In this document: positions 26,367 to 34,208 of the stretch, piece by piece
Layout of the letters: the number at the start of each line of letters is the position of its first letter
Numbering within the stretch: position 1 is the stretch's first letter
DNA from: a virus
Reading direction: 5' to 3' (one strand)
IMG/VR virus record: IMGVR_UViG_3300012928_000017
Coordinates: 1-35,687 of that record
DNA length: 35,687 nt
Notes under the pieces: model-generated
Seen by the model: the letters and a program-made list of their open reading frames with translations, nothing else
Database searches by the model: none
Told to the model about the DNA's origin: nothing
Made by a program: the position numbers and the translations under genes

Positions 26367-26738
26367 TTAAATCTCTACGTCTGTCCTAGCATATTCAAGA
26401 TATAATCTATCCTCGTCTAGGGTTGGCAAAAATTTAAGTTGTACTTGAACTCTTATTAAATGGTCTAATGATTGAGTAAAAATTTCATCTATCTTTACTC
26501 TGGGGTCTTTTTCTATGACTCTTCTAATTTCATCTTTGACTTCTTCAATAACAAATTCATCTAAAGGATTCATCAATATGTCATGTATTGTGGTTCCGAA
26601 GTTAGGTCTCATAACTCGTTCCCCTTTTCTTGCTTTCAATTCATTGAGTAAATCAATCTTGATTAACTCTCCGTCTATAGCAGTAAAAGGTGCCCTAACC
26701 TTTCCTATTGTACTAAACCCTTTGTAAATGTTTGCCAT
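26367..26738 (-). CDS. gp25: Baseplate wedge subunit gp25 (123 aa)
   Basis: This is the small GPW/gp25-family wedge protein (lysozyme-like fold, structural role) that joins gp6 and the sheath-initiating complex. Signatures are KARKGERVMRPNFGTTIHDI (residues 36-54) and NPLDEF followed by VKDEIRRVIEKDPRV, with length close to the T4 protein (132 aa). The frame can be extended to a GTG at 26753, but that GTG abuts the late promoter core at 26744-26751, so the ATG at 26738 (MANIYKGFSTI, the usual N-terminus) is the start. There is no Shine-Dalgarno sequence and only 5 nt between promoter core and ATG. It is the first gene of unit B (gp25, gp6, giant protein). Confidence 0.95.
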   Translation of the reverse strand: MANIYKGFSTIGKVRAPFTAIDGELIKIDLLNELKARKGERVMRPNFGTTIHDILMNPLDEFVIEEVKDEIRRVIEKDPRVKIDEIFTQSLDHLIRVQVQLKFLPTLDEDRLYLEYARTDVEI

Positions 26739-26743
26739 ATCAA

Positions 26744-26775
26744 TATTTATCACTAACCATTAAAACTAGTTTTAA
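26744..26775 (-). promoter_or_regulatory. Extended late promoter for gp25-gp6-giant operon
   Basis: Minus strand: TTAAAA, 4 nt, TTTTAA (26760-26775), 8 nt, GATAAATA (26744-26751), 5 nt, ATG at 26738. Every spacing equals that of the promoter at 4620-4651. The dyad is the core of an 18-bp perfect palindrome ATTAAAACTAGTTTTAAT (26759-26776). In T4 terms the dyad lies at about -37 to -22, where T4 late promoters carry no element. Confidence 0.7.
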
Positions 26776-26786
26776 TAAACCACTTT

Positions 26787-26815
26787 TTGAGTCATTGTAA
26801 AACCTACTAGATAAG
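26787..26815 (+). promoter_or_regulatory. Weak candidate promoter for the three-gene plus-strand operon
   Basis: TTGAGT (26787-26792) and GATAAG (26810-26815) are 17 nt apart; each matches 4 of 6 positions of the sigma-70 consensus. GATAAGTA at 26810-26817 also differs from the late core GATAAATA by one base, but lacks the dyad at the expected place. The operon needs a promoter in 26776-26872 and this is the best I see. Confidence 0.25.
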
Positions 26816-26872
26816 TACATGTAGGAGCAACTAGCAATAGTTGTGTGTTTTACATTTATATAAGGTAATTAA

Positions 26873-27154
26873 ATGAAAAATGTTTTAGACCGATTTGAAG
26901 AAATCGTACAAAAAGCCTATTCGGCAAACAAGCAAATTCAAGCAAATAACTATGAAGGATCAACAGGATACGGTCCTAGATTTAGAAAAATGCTTCACAA
27001 AGAAGGCAAAAGGGTCCATTCATTAGGAATATATGACTATCATACCAAGAAGTATGTTCTTTTTGAAATGGTTAATATGGTAGGTCAGAAAAACAAGATA
27101 CCAATCGAGTTTGACCAAATGGAGGAACTCGTTAAGGATGCACAAACAACCTAA
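26873..27154 (+). CDS. Hypothetical protein, first gene of plus-strand insert (93 aa)
   Basis: I do not recognise this protein. It is small, soluble and charged, with an amphipathic N-terminal helix (VLDRFEEIVQKAYSANKQIQ), a central basic part (RFRKMLHKEGKRVHS) and a beta-like segment YDYHTKKYVLFEMVNMV. No signal peptide, membrane segment or metal-binding motif is seen. An AAGG 7 nt before the ATG serves as ribosome binding site. It overlaps the next gene by 17 nt, so the two are translationally coupled. The gene runs opposite to the structural block that flanks it and diverges from gp25 across a 134-nt regulatory gap (26739-26872). The orientation suggests expression at a different time from the virion genes. 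Confidence 0.8.
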   Translation: MKNVLDRFEEIVQKAYSANKQIQANNYEGSTGYGPRFRKMLHKEGKRVHSLGIYDYHTKKYVLFEMVNMVGQKNKIPIEFDQMEELVKDAQTT

Positions 27155-27764
27155 CTTAATTTTTGTTCACGGAAGTGGACAAAGTAAATTGAGTTATAAT
27201 TTCCTAAAAATATTTTTACCTGAACACAATGATTTGTGTTTGGAATACGATACCGCTGAGGAGCCTGACAAAATACTAAAAAGATTTCAGTTTTTGGCAG
27301 ACCAAGAGTTTGAAGGCGAGCCCGTAAGTATTATTGCTCATAGTTATGGTTGTTTACTTGCTACATTGTTTAGTAAAGAATATAAGAATGTAAATAATCT
27401 TGTTACTTTATCTAGTCCATGGGCAGGAAGCAGAACAGCAAAATGGTTGGCTTTAGTTTTTAGGCAAAGTCAACTATTTAAAAATACACAACCAGGAAGT
27501 CCTCTTTTGAATGCAATATCTGAGACAAAATTGGAATTTCCGATAATTAATATTATATCAACTGGAACTTCGTCATCCGGTAATGCTCTTGCAGGTATGG
27601 GAGCACCTAACGATGGATTGTTGACAGTAGAGACACAAAAACAAGTACCTAGTACATTTACAAATGTAAACAACATAGAACTTGCTTTAAGTCATAACGA
27701 ACTATTGTTTTCAATGGAAGTTGTTGAACTAATAAAGGACATGTTTTTCAATGAAACAAAATAA
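27138..27764 (+). CDS. Alpha/beta hydrolase, lipase/esterase-like (208 aa)
   Basis: Serine hydrolase fold. NLIFVHGSGQSK (residues 6-17) gives the oxyanion-loop HGSG, and SIIAHSYGC (64-72) is the nucleophile elbow with Ser69. Asp159 in APNDGLLTVETQ and His186 in LSHNELLF complete a plausible triad in the correct order. NDGLLTVETQ followed by an SHNELL-type histidine is typical of PGAP1/lipase-like hydrolases. The frame opens with a TTG at 27111, but the ATG at 27138 is preferred: GGAGGA lies 11 nt upstream and the protein then begins just before its first strand. There is no signal peptide, so it acts in the cytoplasm unless released at lysis. The substrate is unknown; phage-made lipase activity on host membrane lipids or peptidyl esters is speculation. 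It lies in a three-gene operon, overlapping both neighbours. Confidence 0.85.
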   Translation: MHKQPNLIFVHGSGQSKLSYNFLKIFLPEHNDLCLEYDTAEEPDKILKRFQFLADQEFEGEPVSIIAHSYGCLLATLFSKEYKNVNNLVTLSSPWAGSRTAKWLALVFRQSQLFKNTQPGSPLLNAISETKLEFPIINIISTGTSSSGNALAGMGAPNDGLLTVETQKQVPSTFTNVNNIELALSHNELLFSMEVVELIKDMFFNETK

Positions 27765-27951
27765 ACTGTTAAACGACACACTAGAAGAACAATTAAGAAT
27801 ACAACTAGTAGAATTACAAAAACAAAACACTTATCTGCAAAATCAAATAAGCATATTAGAAAGATGCGTCAAAGAAGAACAAGACGGAAAGTACGAAGCA
27901 TATAAAAGAATACATGCTTTAAACGACGAACTTAAAAAAGAAAAAGTTTAA
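27751..27951 (+). CDS. Small coiled-coil protein (66 aa)
   Basis: Almost the whole chain is predicted coiled coil by eye: LEEQLRIQLVELQKQNTYLQ and NQISILERCVKEEQDGKYEA show regular Leu/Ile spacing among Gln, Glu and Lys. Function unknown. The start ATG lies within the end of the hydrolase gene (14-nt overlap) and has AAAGGA 11 nt upstream. The stop codon overlaps the stop codon of gp5 on the opposite strand (27948-27951). Possible roles are an adaptor or oligomerising partner of its operon neighbours, but nothing in the sequence decides this. Confidence 0.75.
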   Translation: MKQNKLLNDTLEEQLRIQLVELQKQNTYLQNQISILERCVKEEQDGKYEAYKRIHALNDELKKEKV

Positions 27952-30593
27952 AAGAATCTATTATTCCTAGGATCTAAGAAAGATAACGGATCGTATCCAA
28001 ACTGTGGCGGTCTTTGACCGTACGGAGGATTATACGGATTAAACGGAGGTGCCATGCCCATTGGACCTCTAGGCATAAAGTTAGGAGATATATGCACTCC
28101 ACCTGGTGGTCTCATTCCATCTACTGCAAAATATTCATATTGTTTACGTCTAAGTCTATTTGCTAATATACCCCAACCCATTCCATTTGCTCTGGGTGTT
28201 TCTCGTAAGTCATAAAAATCAGGCATACCAAATAGTGTTGCTTCATATATACGTCTTGCTTTTAGTGTTGGTCTGTAAATATCATTAGTAATCCATTGTT
28301 GCATTAAGTTTGGTATAAGTCTTTTTGTATTGCCATCTCTGACAGCATTTCTTACAGCACTATTATACCAATTTTGTTCGCCTATACTGTTGCCAAATAA
28401 AGCCATAGCCATAACTTCATTTCTAGTCGACTTACTGCCTGACAATGAACTTGCAATTACGGCACCTGTTGTGCTTAATCCTGCACTACCTAATTGTTTA
28501 GCAACATTTGTACTCATTGCAGATGTTAATTTGTGTATAATAGTATTTTTTGTTCCTTCGATTTGATAACTGCCATCTGACCCTGCAATTTTTGCCAAGC
28601 CATAATTTAATATTCCTTTTTCAGTTTCATTCATTATGATGTCTGCATATTCACTTGCAGGTCTTTTCATACCAGGATTTTTAAAATCGCCTTGTGGGTC
28701 TAAAATTTTACCATCGCCAAATATTGTAGCACCAGCATCAAGTTCATTTTTATCTAATATATGTCCGTACCCTACTGTTGAAGCACCACTTGGCATCTTT
28801 GCTGGTATAGGCATACTATGACCAGCACTTTGTAAAACTTGTGCTCCAGCATCTGCCAATCCGTTTTTGTCCATGTTGCCTGCCATACTAGTAACATCGT
28901 CCATAGTATTTTTGATACCTGACTTTTTATAGATAGGTTCTGAAAATTGGTCTGGTTTTGTTTTACCTTGTTCTGGTTTGTATCCTGTACCAATATCTAC
29001 ACTACCATCTGGTGCAGTAGTTGTTGCGGCGGCTGTATCACTTTGTACAATAGCACCTGCAGGTGTATTTTTTGTAGCCTCCGTAGATTGATTCATTTTT
29101 GCTGGATCTTGTGTTGTGGCTGTAGCCGCGGCATGTCCTGCCCAAGGCTCTCTGGTAGGTATAACTTTTAATATACTGTTTATAGGTTCTGCAGTACCGT
29201 CACGTTCACCTTCTGTTGGCAAAGGATTTGATTCACCTGGTTCTTTCTCATTGTAGTCCCAACCTGGTAAAGCCGCTGGTACATCATCAATGTCTTCTGT
29301 TTGGAATTGTTCCACTACTGCGGCTGGGTCTGCCTCTTGGGCACTACCACCACTGTTAAGATTTACATTACTACCTATTACATTATTATTTCCACCTGCT
29401 TGTGAATTAATTTCTCCACCAGCATGTTCCATAATTTCACTACCACTAATTTTATGTATGTTGCCAACTTTTAAATGTCCATCTTGTGTTGCTTCAATTT
29501 TGTAATTAGCATCTGCTTTAAAATTTAGTTCTTTTCCTACAGTTGCATTAAAATTGTTTGTTGCTAATAATTCTACACCTTCACTTGCTTCTATTTTAAT
29601 TTTTCCTAATTCGTCTTCACCATATACACCTGCACGAATATTAATTTGTTCACCTGCTTCAAAATTTATATTTCTGTCTGCTCTAAAATTTATATCCTGT
29701 GTGCTACGCATGTTGATGTTTTCATCACTGAACACATGAATACTACCACTTTGTGCTAGTTCTACCCAAGCAGTACCTTTTGCATTAATTACATAGATAA
29801 TACCATTAGTATCGTCCATTAATATTTGGTTACCTAACCCAGTTCTTAAACGTATGTGCCTTTGGTCTAAACTGTCGTCCATAACAAACTGGTGTCCACT
29901 ACGTCTGTTTGTACCGTCTTTTTTGCCTGTTGTTAAACTTGGCTCTTCTGGGCCAGGTGTTAATATACCGTAAACTTGTGAAGGACTTTCTCTTCTCGCA
30001 CCAGCAGTTGTTGTACCTCTTATAGGATCATTAATTAATCCTTGGTCCAATATTGCTTTTGTTAAAATATGATGTAATGGTCTGTTTGCTTCTTTACCGT
30101 GGCTTGGATCATCTTCTCTTTTATTCTTTTCTGCAACTGGTAAAGGTAAACTGCTACCATATGTTGTTCCTGAAGGAACACCAGGAACCATGTTTTGCAT
30201 TTGATCCGGAAACATACATCCTATAATAATTGGATTTTTCTTTTTACCGTCACCAAATATAACTAATACAAAGTTACCTGGGTCAGGTGGCACCATCCAC
30301 ATACCATATGTTTTCATAGTTTCATCGTAACTTCTTACATTTTGTCCTACTTTTTCACTTGGTGTGCTACCTGCAAATGGTGAACTCCAATATGCATTGT
30401 AATAACCGTTGGGGTCATTTCTATCTTTTGCCAGCATAGGTATATACACAGGAATACGTCCGCTATGTGTATCATCTTTTGGTCTAACAATAACTTCAGC
30501 CAAATAGATACCATAGTCAAGTTCTGCATTTTCTCTTAACTTGTCTCTAGGATTTTTTCTTCTGTGTTGGAAGAAATCGGGTCTATATGGCAT
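27948..30593 (-). CDS. gp5: Baseplate hub/central spike protein gp5 (881 aa)
   Basis: gp5 forms the membrane-piercing spike under the tail tube. The N-terminal OB-fold region (about residues 25-140: IYLAEVIVRPKDDTHSGRIPVYIP, WSSPFAGSTP, YGMWMVPPDPGNFVLVIFGD, NPIIIGCMF) is clear. A triple beta-helix type repeat follows at about residues 285-400 (INMRSTQDINFRADRNINFE and similar octad-like strands). The usual order in T4 is OB, lysozyme, helix. Here no lysozyme lies between OB and helix; instead the region after the helix contains STVGYGHILDKNELD (Thr606-His611 as TVGYGH), resembling the GH24 lysozyme signature, but without Asp or Glu at the catalytic spacing. The C-terminus is Pro/Gly/Phe-rich. 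Start: TAATG overlap with the upstream stop, with a strong GGAGGAG. Confidence 0.88.
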   Translation of the reverse strand: MPYRPDFFQHRRKNPRDKLRENAELDYGIYLAEVIVRPKDDTHSGRIPVYIPMLAKDRNDPNGYYNAYWSSPFAGSTPSEKVGQNVRSYDETMKTYGMWMVPPDPGNFVLVIFGDGKKKNPIIIGCMFPDQMQNMVPGVPSGTTYGSSLPLPVAEKNKREDDPSHGKEANRPLHHILTKAILDQGLINDPIRGTTTAGARRESPSQVYGILTPGPEEPSLTTGKKDGTNRRSGHQFVMDDSLDQRHIRLRTGLGNQILMDDTNGIIYVINAKGTAWVELAQSGSIHVFSDENINMRSTQDINFRADRNINFEAGEQINIRAGVYGEDELGKIKIEASEGVELLATNNFNATVGKELNFKADANYKIEATQDGHLKVGNIHKISGSEIMEHAGGEINSQAGGNNNVIGSNVNLNSGGSAQEADPAAVVEQFQTEDIDDVPAALPGWDYNEKEPGESNPLPTEGERDGTAEPINSILKVIPTREPWAGHAAATATTQDPAKMNQSTEATKNTPAGAIVQSDTAAATTTAPDGSVDIGTGYKPEQGKTKPDQFSEPIYKKSGIKNTMDDVTSMAGNMDKNGLADAGAQVLQSAGHSMPIPAKMPSGASTVGYGHILDKNELDAGATIFGDGKILDPQGDFKNPGMKRPASEYADIIMNETEKGILNYGLAKIAGSDGSYQIEGTKNTIIHKLTSAMSTNVAKQLGSAGLSTTGAVIASSLSGSKSTRNEVMAMALFGNSIGEQNWYNSAVRNAVRDGNTKRLIPNLMQQWITNDIYRPTLKARRIYEATLFGMPDFYDLRETPRANGMGWGILANRLRRKQYEYFAVDGMRPPGGVHISPNFMPRGPMGMAPPFNPYNPPYGQRPPQFGYDPLSFLDPRNNRFF

Positions 30594-33127
30594 TAGTCAT
30601 CTCCTCCTTGTGCCGCAAGGTAGGCTTCAACTGCCGCTTCGGATTCTGCGTTTTGCTGATTTTCAATCACTGCTAATTCTTGTTCTCTTTCTTCTTTGCT
30701 ATCGTATGCTACTGCTGTCATATCAAACTTACTTAATGCTAAACTAGTTTCTTTTGGTGCTTTTTCGAACTCTACTTTAAATTCTCCACCACCAAATGAA
30801 CAAGTTACACTTACTATTCTATATACACCACTAATGAAATAAGCAGTTCCAACATTTTTCATGTACCCTGTATTTTCATCTTCATCATCATAATTAGGGT
30901 CTCTAACACGTGGTGTTTGCATTGTGAATAAAAAGAAGTTATCTGTTCCTGTATATACAATACCCTCTTGTTCCTTTTTATCTTCTGCTTCTTCATATTC
31001 TTCTTGTGCTGACTTTGGAGTAACTGGTGTCATTGCTTCTTGTCTAGTAGTCGCAGGGCCTAAGTACCAAGGATCACCTCTCACTGACAAACCTAGTTCT
31101 ACTAATATACTTGCATCATTTACGTTTTGATACATGTATCCAAATAGTGTTGCGGCATTTGTACCATCACTTGTATCTCCGCTTGTAGATACAATACTAG
31201 GCCCATACACATATGATGTTCTTGGTTCTGTGCTTACACCGTTGGCGGCATTTCTTACAGTATTAAGTTTACGTTGATTATCAACATAAGATGACATTTC
31301 GCCTATAATGATTTCACTACCACCTAAATCATCAACTAAGTCTGCACTATATAAGTATCCACTTGCTTCAGGTTTATAGTTTCCATCTAGTTGACCATCT
31401 TCAGATCCTGTACCGCTACCACCACTGCTTTTATTTCCTGTTGGTTGTAAACCTCTACTACCTGCTTGATAATTTGTAAATGCTAATGCTTTTGCTGTGT
31501 CATTTACTCTTTCTTTATCTTTTACAAAATCTTTGAATTCGTCATCGCTCATTCTCAAATCACTTTGTAATTTCTTTTGGAATTCTTTGTCACCTGTAAT
31601 TTGTTTTTTAAATGCTCCTGCTTGTTGACTTTGCTGAGAAGCCTGTGTAGCCGCATCATCTTTTCCAGAGGTGTCTGCATTCTTATTAATATTTGCAGTA
31701 TTTTTATTAGGATTAGTACTCATATCTCCTAATCTACCACCACCTGGTGCGCCAAGTAAAACTTGTCCTGCGTTATATTGAATACTAGCATCTAATACTT
31801 GGTCATTCAATCCTGTGTACAAATAATGATATGCTTTTTTAATTTTAAGTTCTTGTATATGTTTTGTAACTTGTTCGCTGTCCAAGTCTCCTTCTGCCGC
31901 GGCAATGTTTTGATTGTCGTTATGTGTTTCATATATTTCTGGTTTGTAAGTAATTTTTTTAGCATACTTCATTCTGCGAGTATCAAACCCTATATATTCT
32001 ACATCTGCTCTTATTCTGTACCAACGTGTAAATGTTTGATTCAAATCAAACCCATCTTCGTCTACAGAATAATCTCTAAATATTTTTTTCCTTGATGTTC
32101 CTTCTAAGAAATCATCACACATCACAAACATTGTTGTAAAGAACTGATTCATGTTTGTTCCTTCAACCATGTTAATTTGCTGTGCTGTACCCCAACCAGC
32201 ACTTTCTACTGTTACTCCTCCATCTAAACTATCTGGATTATCTTCTAATGCTTTTTCGTAATCTTCTTTTGTTTTAATACCTTGTGATTGTGCGTTAATT
32301 AATCTGTTTACTTGTTCTGCATTCTTTCTGTTACCTCTATTACTACCAACAAGCAAACTTCTATTTTTTATTTTAGCCTGAATATCAGATAAATCGAAAT
32401 GTATTTCATCATGCATTTCTTCTTCTAGCAAATTATCTTCTTTATATTTTTTTAAATTTTCTTTTAAGTGTTCAGTCATTTCTTCGATAGTTTGTCCTTG
32501 TACATACATGTCTTTGGGTAACTTATAATAAAAGTCATTGTATGCTTCAGAATTTCCTATAGGACATTCAAATTCATAATCACTACCATAATGGTCAATG
32601 GCTATCGATACTTTTGCAATTTTTAATTGATATATAAAAGGTCCCGCAATATGTGTTGGACTTCCTTCTGCTTCGTTGTCTGCTACATCATCTTTGTAAC
32701 CTTGGAAATTTATTTCTAAGAATAAAGGAACGTCAGCATACATATAATGTCCAAGTTCCATTTTTGCTATTTGTATTTGGTCAAGTAAATCTGCCGCACC
32801 TGGTTGTTTAAGTGTAAAAGCGGCTCTTACTGCTGTACTGTTTCCTGTATTTGGACCTTGTACAAATTGTATATCTAAATTATCTATTTGTACACCTGTT
32901 ACACTAGTCTGTGCAATAACAACTGTTTCTTCTGGTTTGGCGGCTTTGCAACCTCTCAGCCAACCACCACCGTCAGATGTTTCTGCAGGAATCATATACA
33001 GTTTTAAATTGTATGTAGGATTTTGAAAATTATCTAAGACATTACCTTGTACTAATCCAAGATACCTATCTTCTTTAGTAATATTCTCTTTCTTTTTCTT
33101 ATCGTCTTTCTTCTTTGACTTAAACAT
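30593..33127 (-). CDS. Baseplate hub protein, gp27-like by context (844 aa)
   Basis: The N-terminus is strongly basic (KSKKKDDKKKKENITK). It is followed by beta-rich domains (residues about 25-200, including NVLDNFQNPTYNLKLYMIPA). A middle part with RWYRIRADVEYIGFDTRRMK leads into a Gln/Asn-rich linker (about 465-500) and a Gly/Ser-rich linker near 560. The C-terminus (GTAYFISGVYRIVSVTCSFG, GEFKVEFEKAPKET) has the form of hub proteins that contact gp5. Adjacent gp53 and gp5 and the absence of another gp27 candidate make this the likely hub ring. It is about twice the length of T4 gp27 (391 aa), and I could not confirm homology by eye. It shares a 1-nt TAATG junction with gp5. Confidence 0.65.
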   Translation of the reverse strand: MFKSKKKDDKKKKENITKEDRYLGLVQGNVLDNFQNPTYNLKLYMIPAETSDGGGWLRGCKAAKPEETVVIAQTSVTGVQIDNLDIQFVQGPNTGNSTAVRAAFTLKQPGAADLLDQIQIAKMELGHYMYADVPLFLEINFQGYKDDVADNEAEGSPTHIAGPFIYQLKIAKVSIAIDHYGSDYEFECPIGNSEAYNDFYYKLPKDMYVQGQTIEEMTEHLKENLKKYKEDNLLEEEMHDEIHFDLSDIQAKIKNRSLLVGSNRGNRKNAEQVNRLINAQSQGIKTKEDYEKALEDNPDSLDGGVTVESAGWGTAQQINMVEGTNMNQFFTTMFVMCDDFLEGTSRKKIFRDYSVDEDGFDLNQTFTRWYRIRADVEYIGFDTRRMKYAKKITYKPEIYETHNDNQNIAAAEGDLDSEQVTKHIQELKIKKAYHYLYTGLNDQVLDASIQYNAGQVLLGAPGGGRLGDMSTNPNKNTANINKNADTSGKDDAATQASQQSQQAGAFKKQITGDKEFQKKLQSDLRMSDDEFKDFVKDKERVNDTAKALAFTNYQAGSRGLQPTGNKSSGGSGTGSEDGQLDGNYKPEASGYLYSADLVDDLGGSEIIIGEMSSYVDNQRKLNTVRNAANGVSTEPRTSYVYGPSIVSTSGDTSDGTNAATLFGYMYQNVNDASILVELGLSVRGDPWYLGPATTRQEAMTPVTPKSAQEEYEEAEDKKEQEGIVYTGTDNFFLFTMQTPRVRDPNYDDEDENTGYMKNVGTAYFISGVYRIVSVTCSFGGGEFKVEFEKAPKETSLALSKFDMTAVAYDSKEEREQELAVIENQQNAESEAAVEAYLAAQGGDD

Positions 33128-33129
33128 GA

Positions 33130-33429
33130 TTATCCAATAATTCTATCAATAGTTTCTCTAGGTGGTATGCGAATACTTAAACCAGCAACAAAATCTTCAA
33201 GAGGATCAACTAATAGGTCTGGATTTCTCAATGCAAACACCCACCATAAGTTTGTTGAACCATATCTTTCATGTGCTAATAAATCCGGTCTGTTTTCATA
33301 CTTAGATTCTATTGTATAGATATCATCGGATATTGAATTAGGAATTTTTGGCAAAGTGTTTATGTCCAGATAAAAGTCATTTACTGGTGCATTTTTTAAA
33401 AAACTTTCGTTGCTATGAAAACCAGCCAT
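33130..33429 (-). CDS. gp53: Baseplate wedge subunit gp53 (99 aa)
   Basis: gp53 clamps wedges together in the baseplate. The hallmark YENRPDLLAHERYGSTNLWW (residues 44-63) followed by VFALRNPDLLVDPLEDFVAG (64-83) and IRIPPRE is the conserved LysM-like core of this family. T4 gp53 is 196 residues; marine relatives are often shorter, and here only the core is present. It shares a TAATG overlap with gp48 upstream (33429), and the hub gene starts 2 nt after its stop. Translational coupling through unit A is likely. Confidence 0.93.
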   Translation of the reverse strand: MAGFHSNESFLKNAPVNDFYLDINTLPKIPNSISDDIYTIESKYENRPDLLAHERYGSTNLWWVFALRNPDLLVDPLEDFVAGLSIRIPPRETIDRIIG

Positions 33430-34172
33430 TATATAAATCCATCCTTGTATGCTTTGCCACTAGTGAAGCCTTGTAAGTCGAATCTCTTTCTGAGTTTCTT
33501 GTATGTGTACTGTGGTGCCATTTCAATCATTATATCTGTTTCTGTTGGCATATATGTAGTTTTACCATCATATTTAACTGGAACATAATCTACGCCGTCA
33601 GGTAATTGGAAGTTGTATGAACGTATTACAACTGGCACTTTGTTAAAACCATAATCTCCTAAGTATTCAAATAACAACACTGGAGGGGGAGTTCCGTATG
33701 TACCTGCTTTAACACTAGCATCTCCATAGAATGCTTTAGTAACTGTTCTTAAGAAATGGAATACTGCTAACAAGTATTGTGCTTCTTCTAATGTATTTGC
33801 AGTCCATTGACCTTGCAATGGTAATGTTGGTGGTCTGCTATTCATGTATGTATAAAATGGATAGTTTGACCCGTGTTGCATCGCTTCATTGTAGTCAACA
33901 CTTGCTTGTAGATATAAGTTTGGTGTATAAGGAAATACTATACCACCTCTGTCTTTTAAAGGCTGTAATATTGAGTCTTGTTTGTTACCCTTACTGTCTA
34001 CTAAACCGTATGCCCAGTCCTCACCACCTTTTTTAGGGCGAATTCTTGCTCTCCAATCTTTGCTTTTAAAAGAATTTCTATCATCAGTTTCTGCACTGAT
34101 GGCTGTAGTGTCTGCTGGTACTACACCTTCAAAACGTTTTAAAGACGAGTAAAAATTGTCATTATCTGCCAT
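33429..34172 (-). CDS. gp48: Baseplate tail-tube cap protein gp48-like (247 aa)
   Basis: The protein has an aromatic, beta-rich core: RGGIVFPYTPNLYLQASVDY, YPFYTYMNSRPPTLPLQGQW, AQYLLAVFHFLRTVTKAFYG, then PPPVLLFEYLGDYGFNKVPV and VVIRSYNFQLPDGVDYVPVK. The C-terminal layout (a 'gives the potential ... force-field strand ... EITM' pattern; here TDIMIEMAPQYTYKKLRKRF) parallels T4 gp48, which caps the baseplate and starts tube polymerisation. T4 gp48 is 364 residues, so this is short. gp54 is the alternative, but the end of the protein fits gp48 better. First gene of unit A; AGGAG lies 7-8 nt before the ATG, and the late promoter core is 18 nt upstream. Confidence 0.75.
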   Translation of the reverse strand: MADNDNFYSSLKRFEGVVPADTTAISAETDDRNSFKSKDWRARIRPKKGGEDWAYGLVDSKGNKQDSILQPLKDRGGIVFPYTPNLYLQASVDYNEAMQHGSNYPFYTYMNSRPPTLPLQGQWTANTLEEAQYLLAVFHFLRTVTKAFYGDASVKAGTYGTPPPVLLFEYLGDYGFNKVPVVIRSYNFQLPDGVDYVPVKYDGKTTYMPTETDIMIEMAPQYTYKKLRKRFDLQGFTSGKAYKDGFI

Positions 34173-34190
34173 ATTAGTATCTCCTAATTG

Positions 34191-34208
34191 TATTTATCAT
34201 GATAAATA
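34191..34208. repeat. Perfect 18-bp palindrome of two face-to-face late promoter cores
   Basis: TATTTATCATGATAAATA is a perfect palindrome, giving GATAAATA on the minus strand (34191-34198, towards gp48) and on the plus strand (34201-34208, towards gp55). Only the minus-strand copy has the dyad at the correct upstream distance. Confidence 0.6.

Noticed and set aside
26803-26825. CCTAC/GTAGG inverted repeat near the plus-strand operon
   Set aside because: It has only five base pairs with a 13-nt loop and no T tract, so there is no basis to call an operator or terminator.
27111-27137. TTG start for the alpha/beta hydrolase
   Set aside because: It has no ribosome binding site and adds nine residues unlike the fold's start. 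GGAGGA lies at a workable distance from the ATG at 27138.
34201-34208. Plus-strand GATAAATA as a certain late promoter for gp55
   Set aside because: It lacks the dyad present at the other three sites and may simply be the palindromic mirror of the gp48 promoter; kept only as a possibility.
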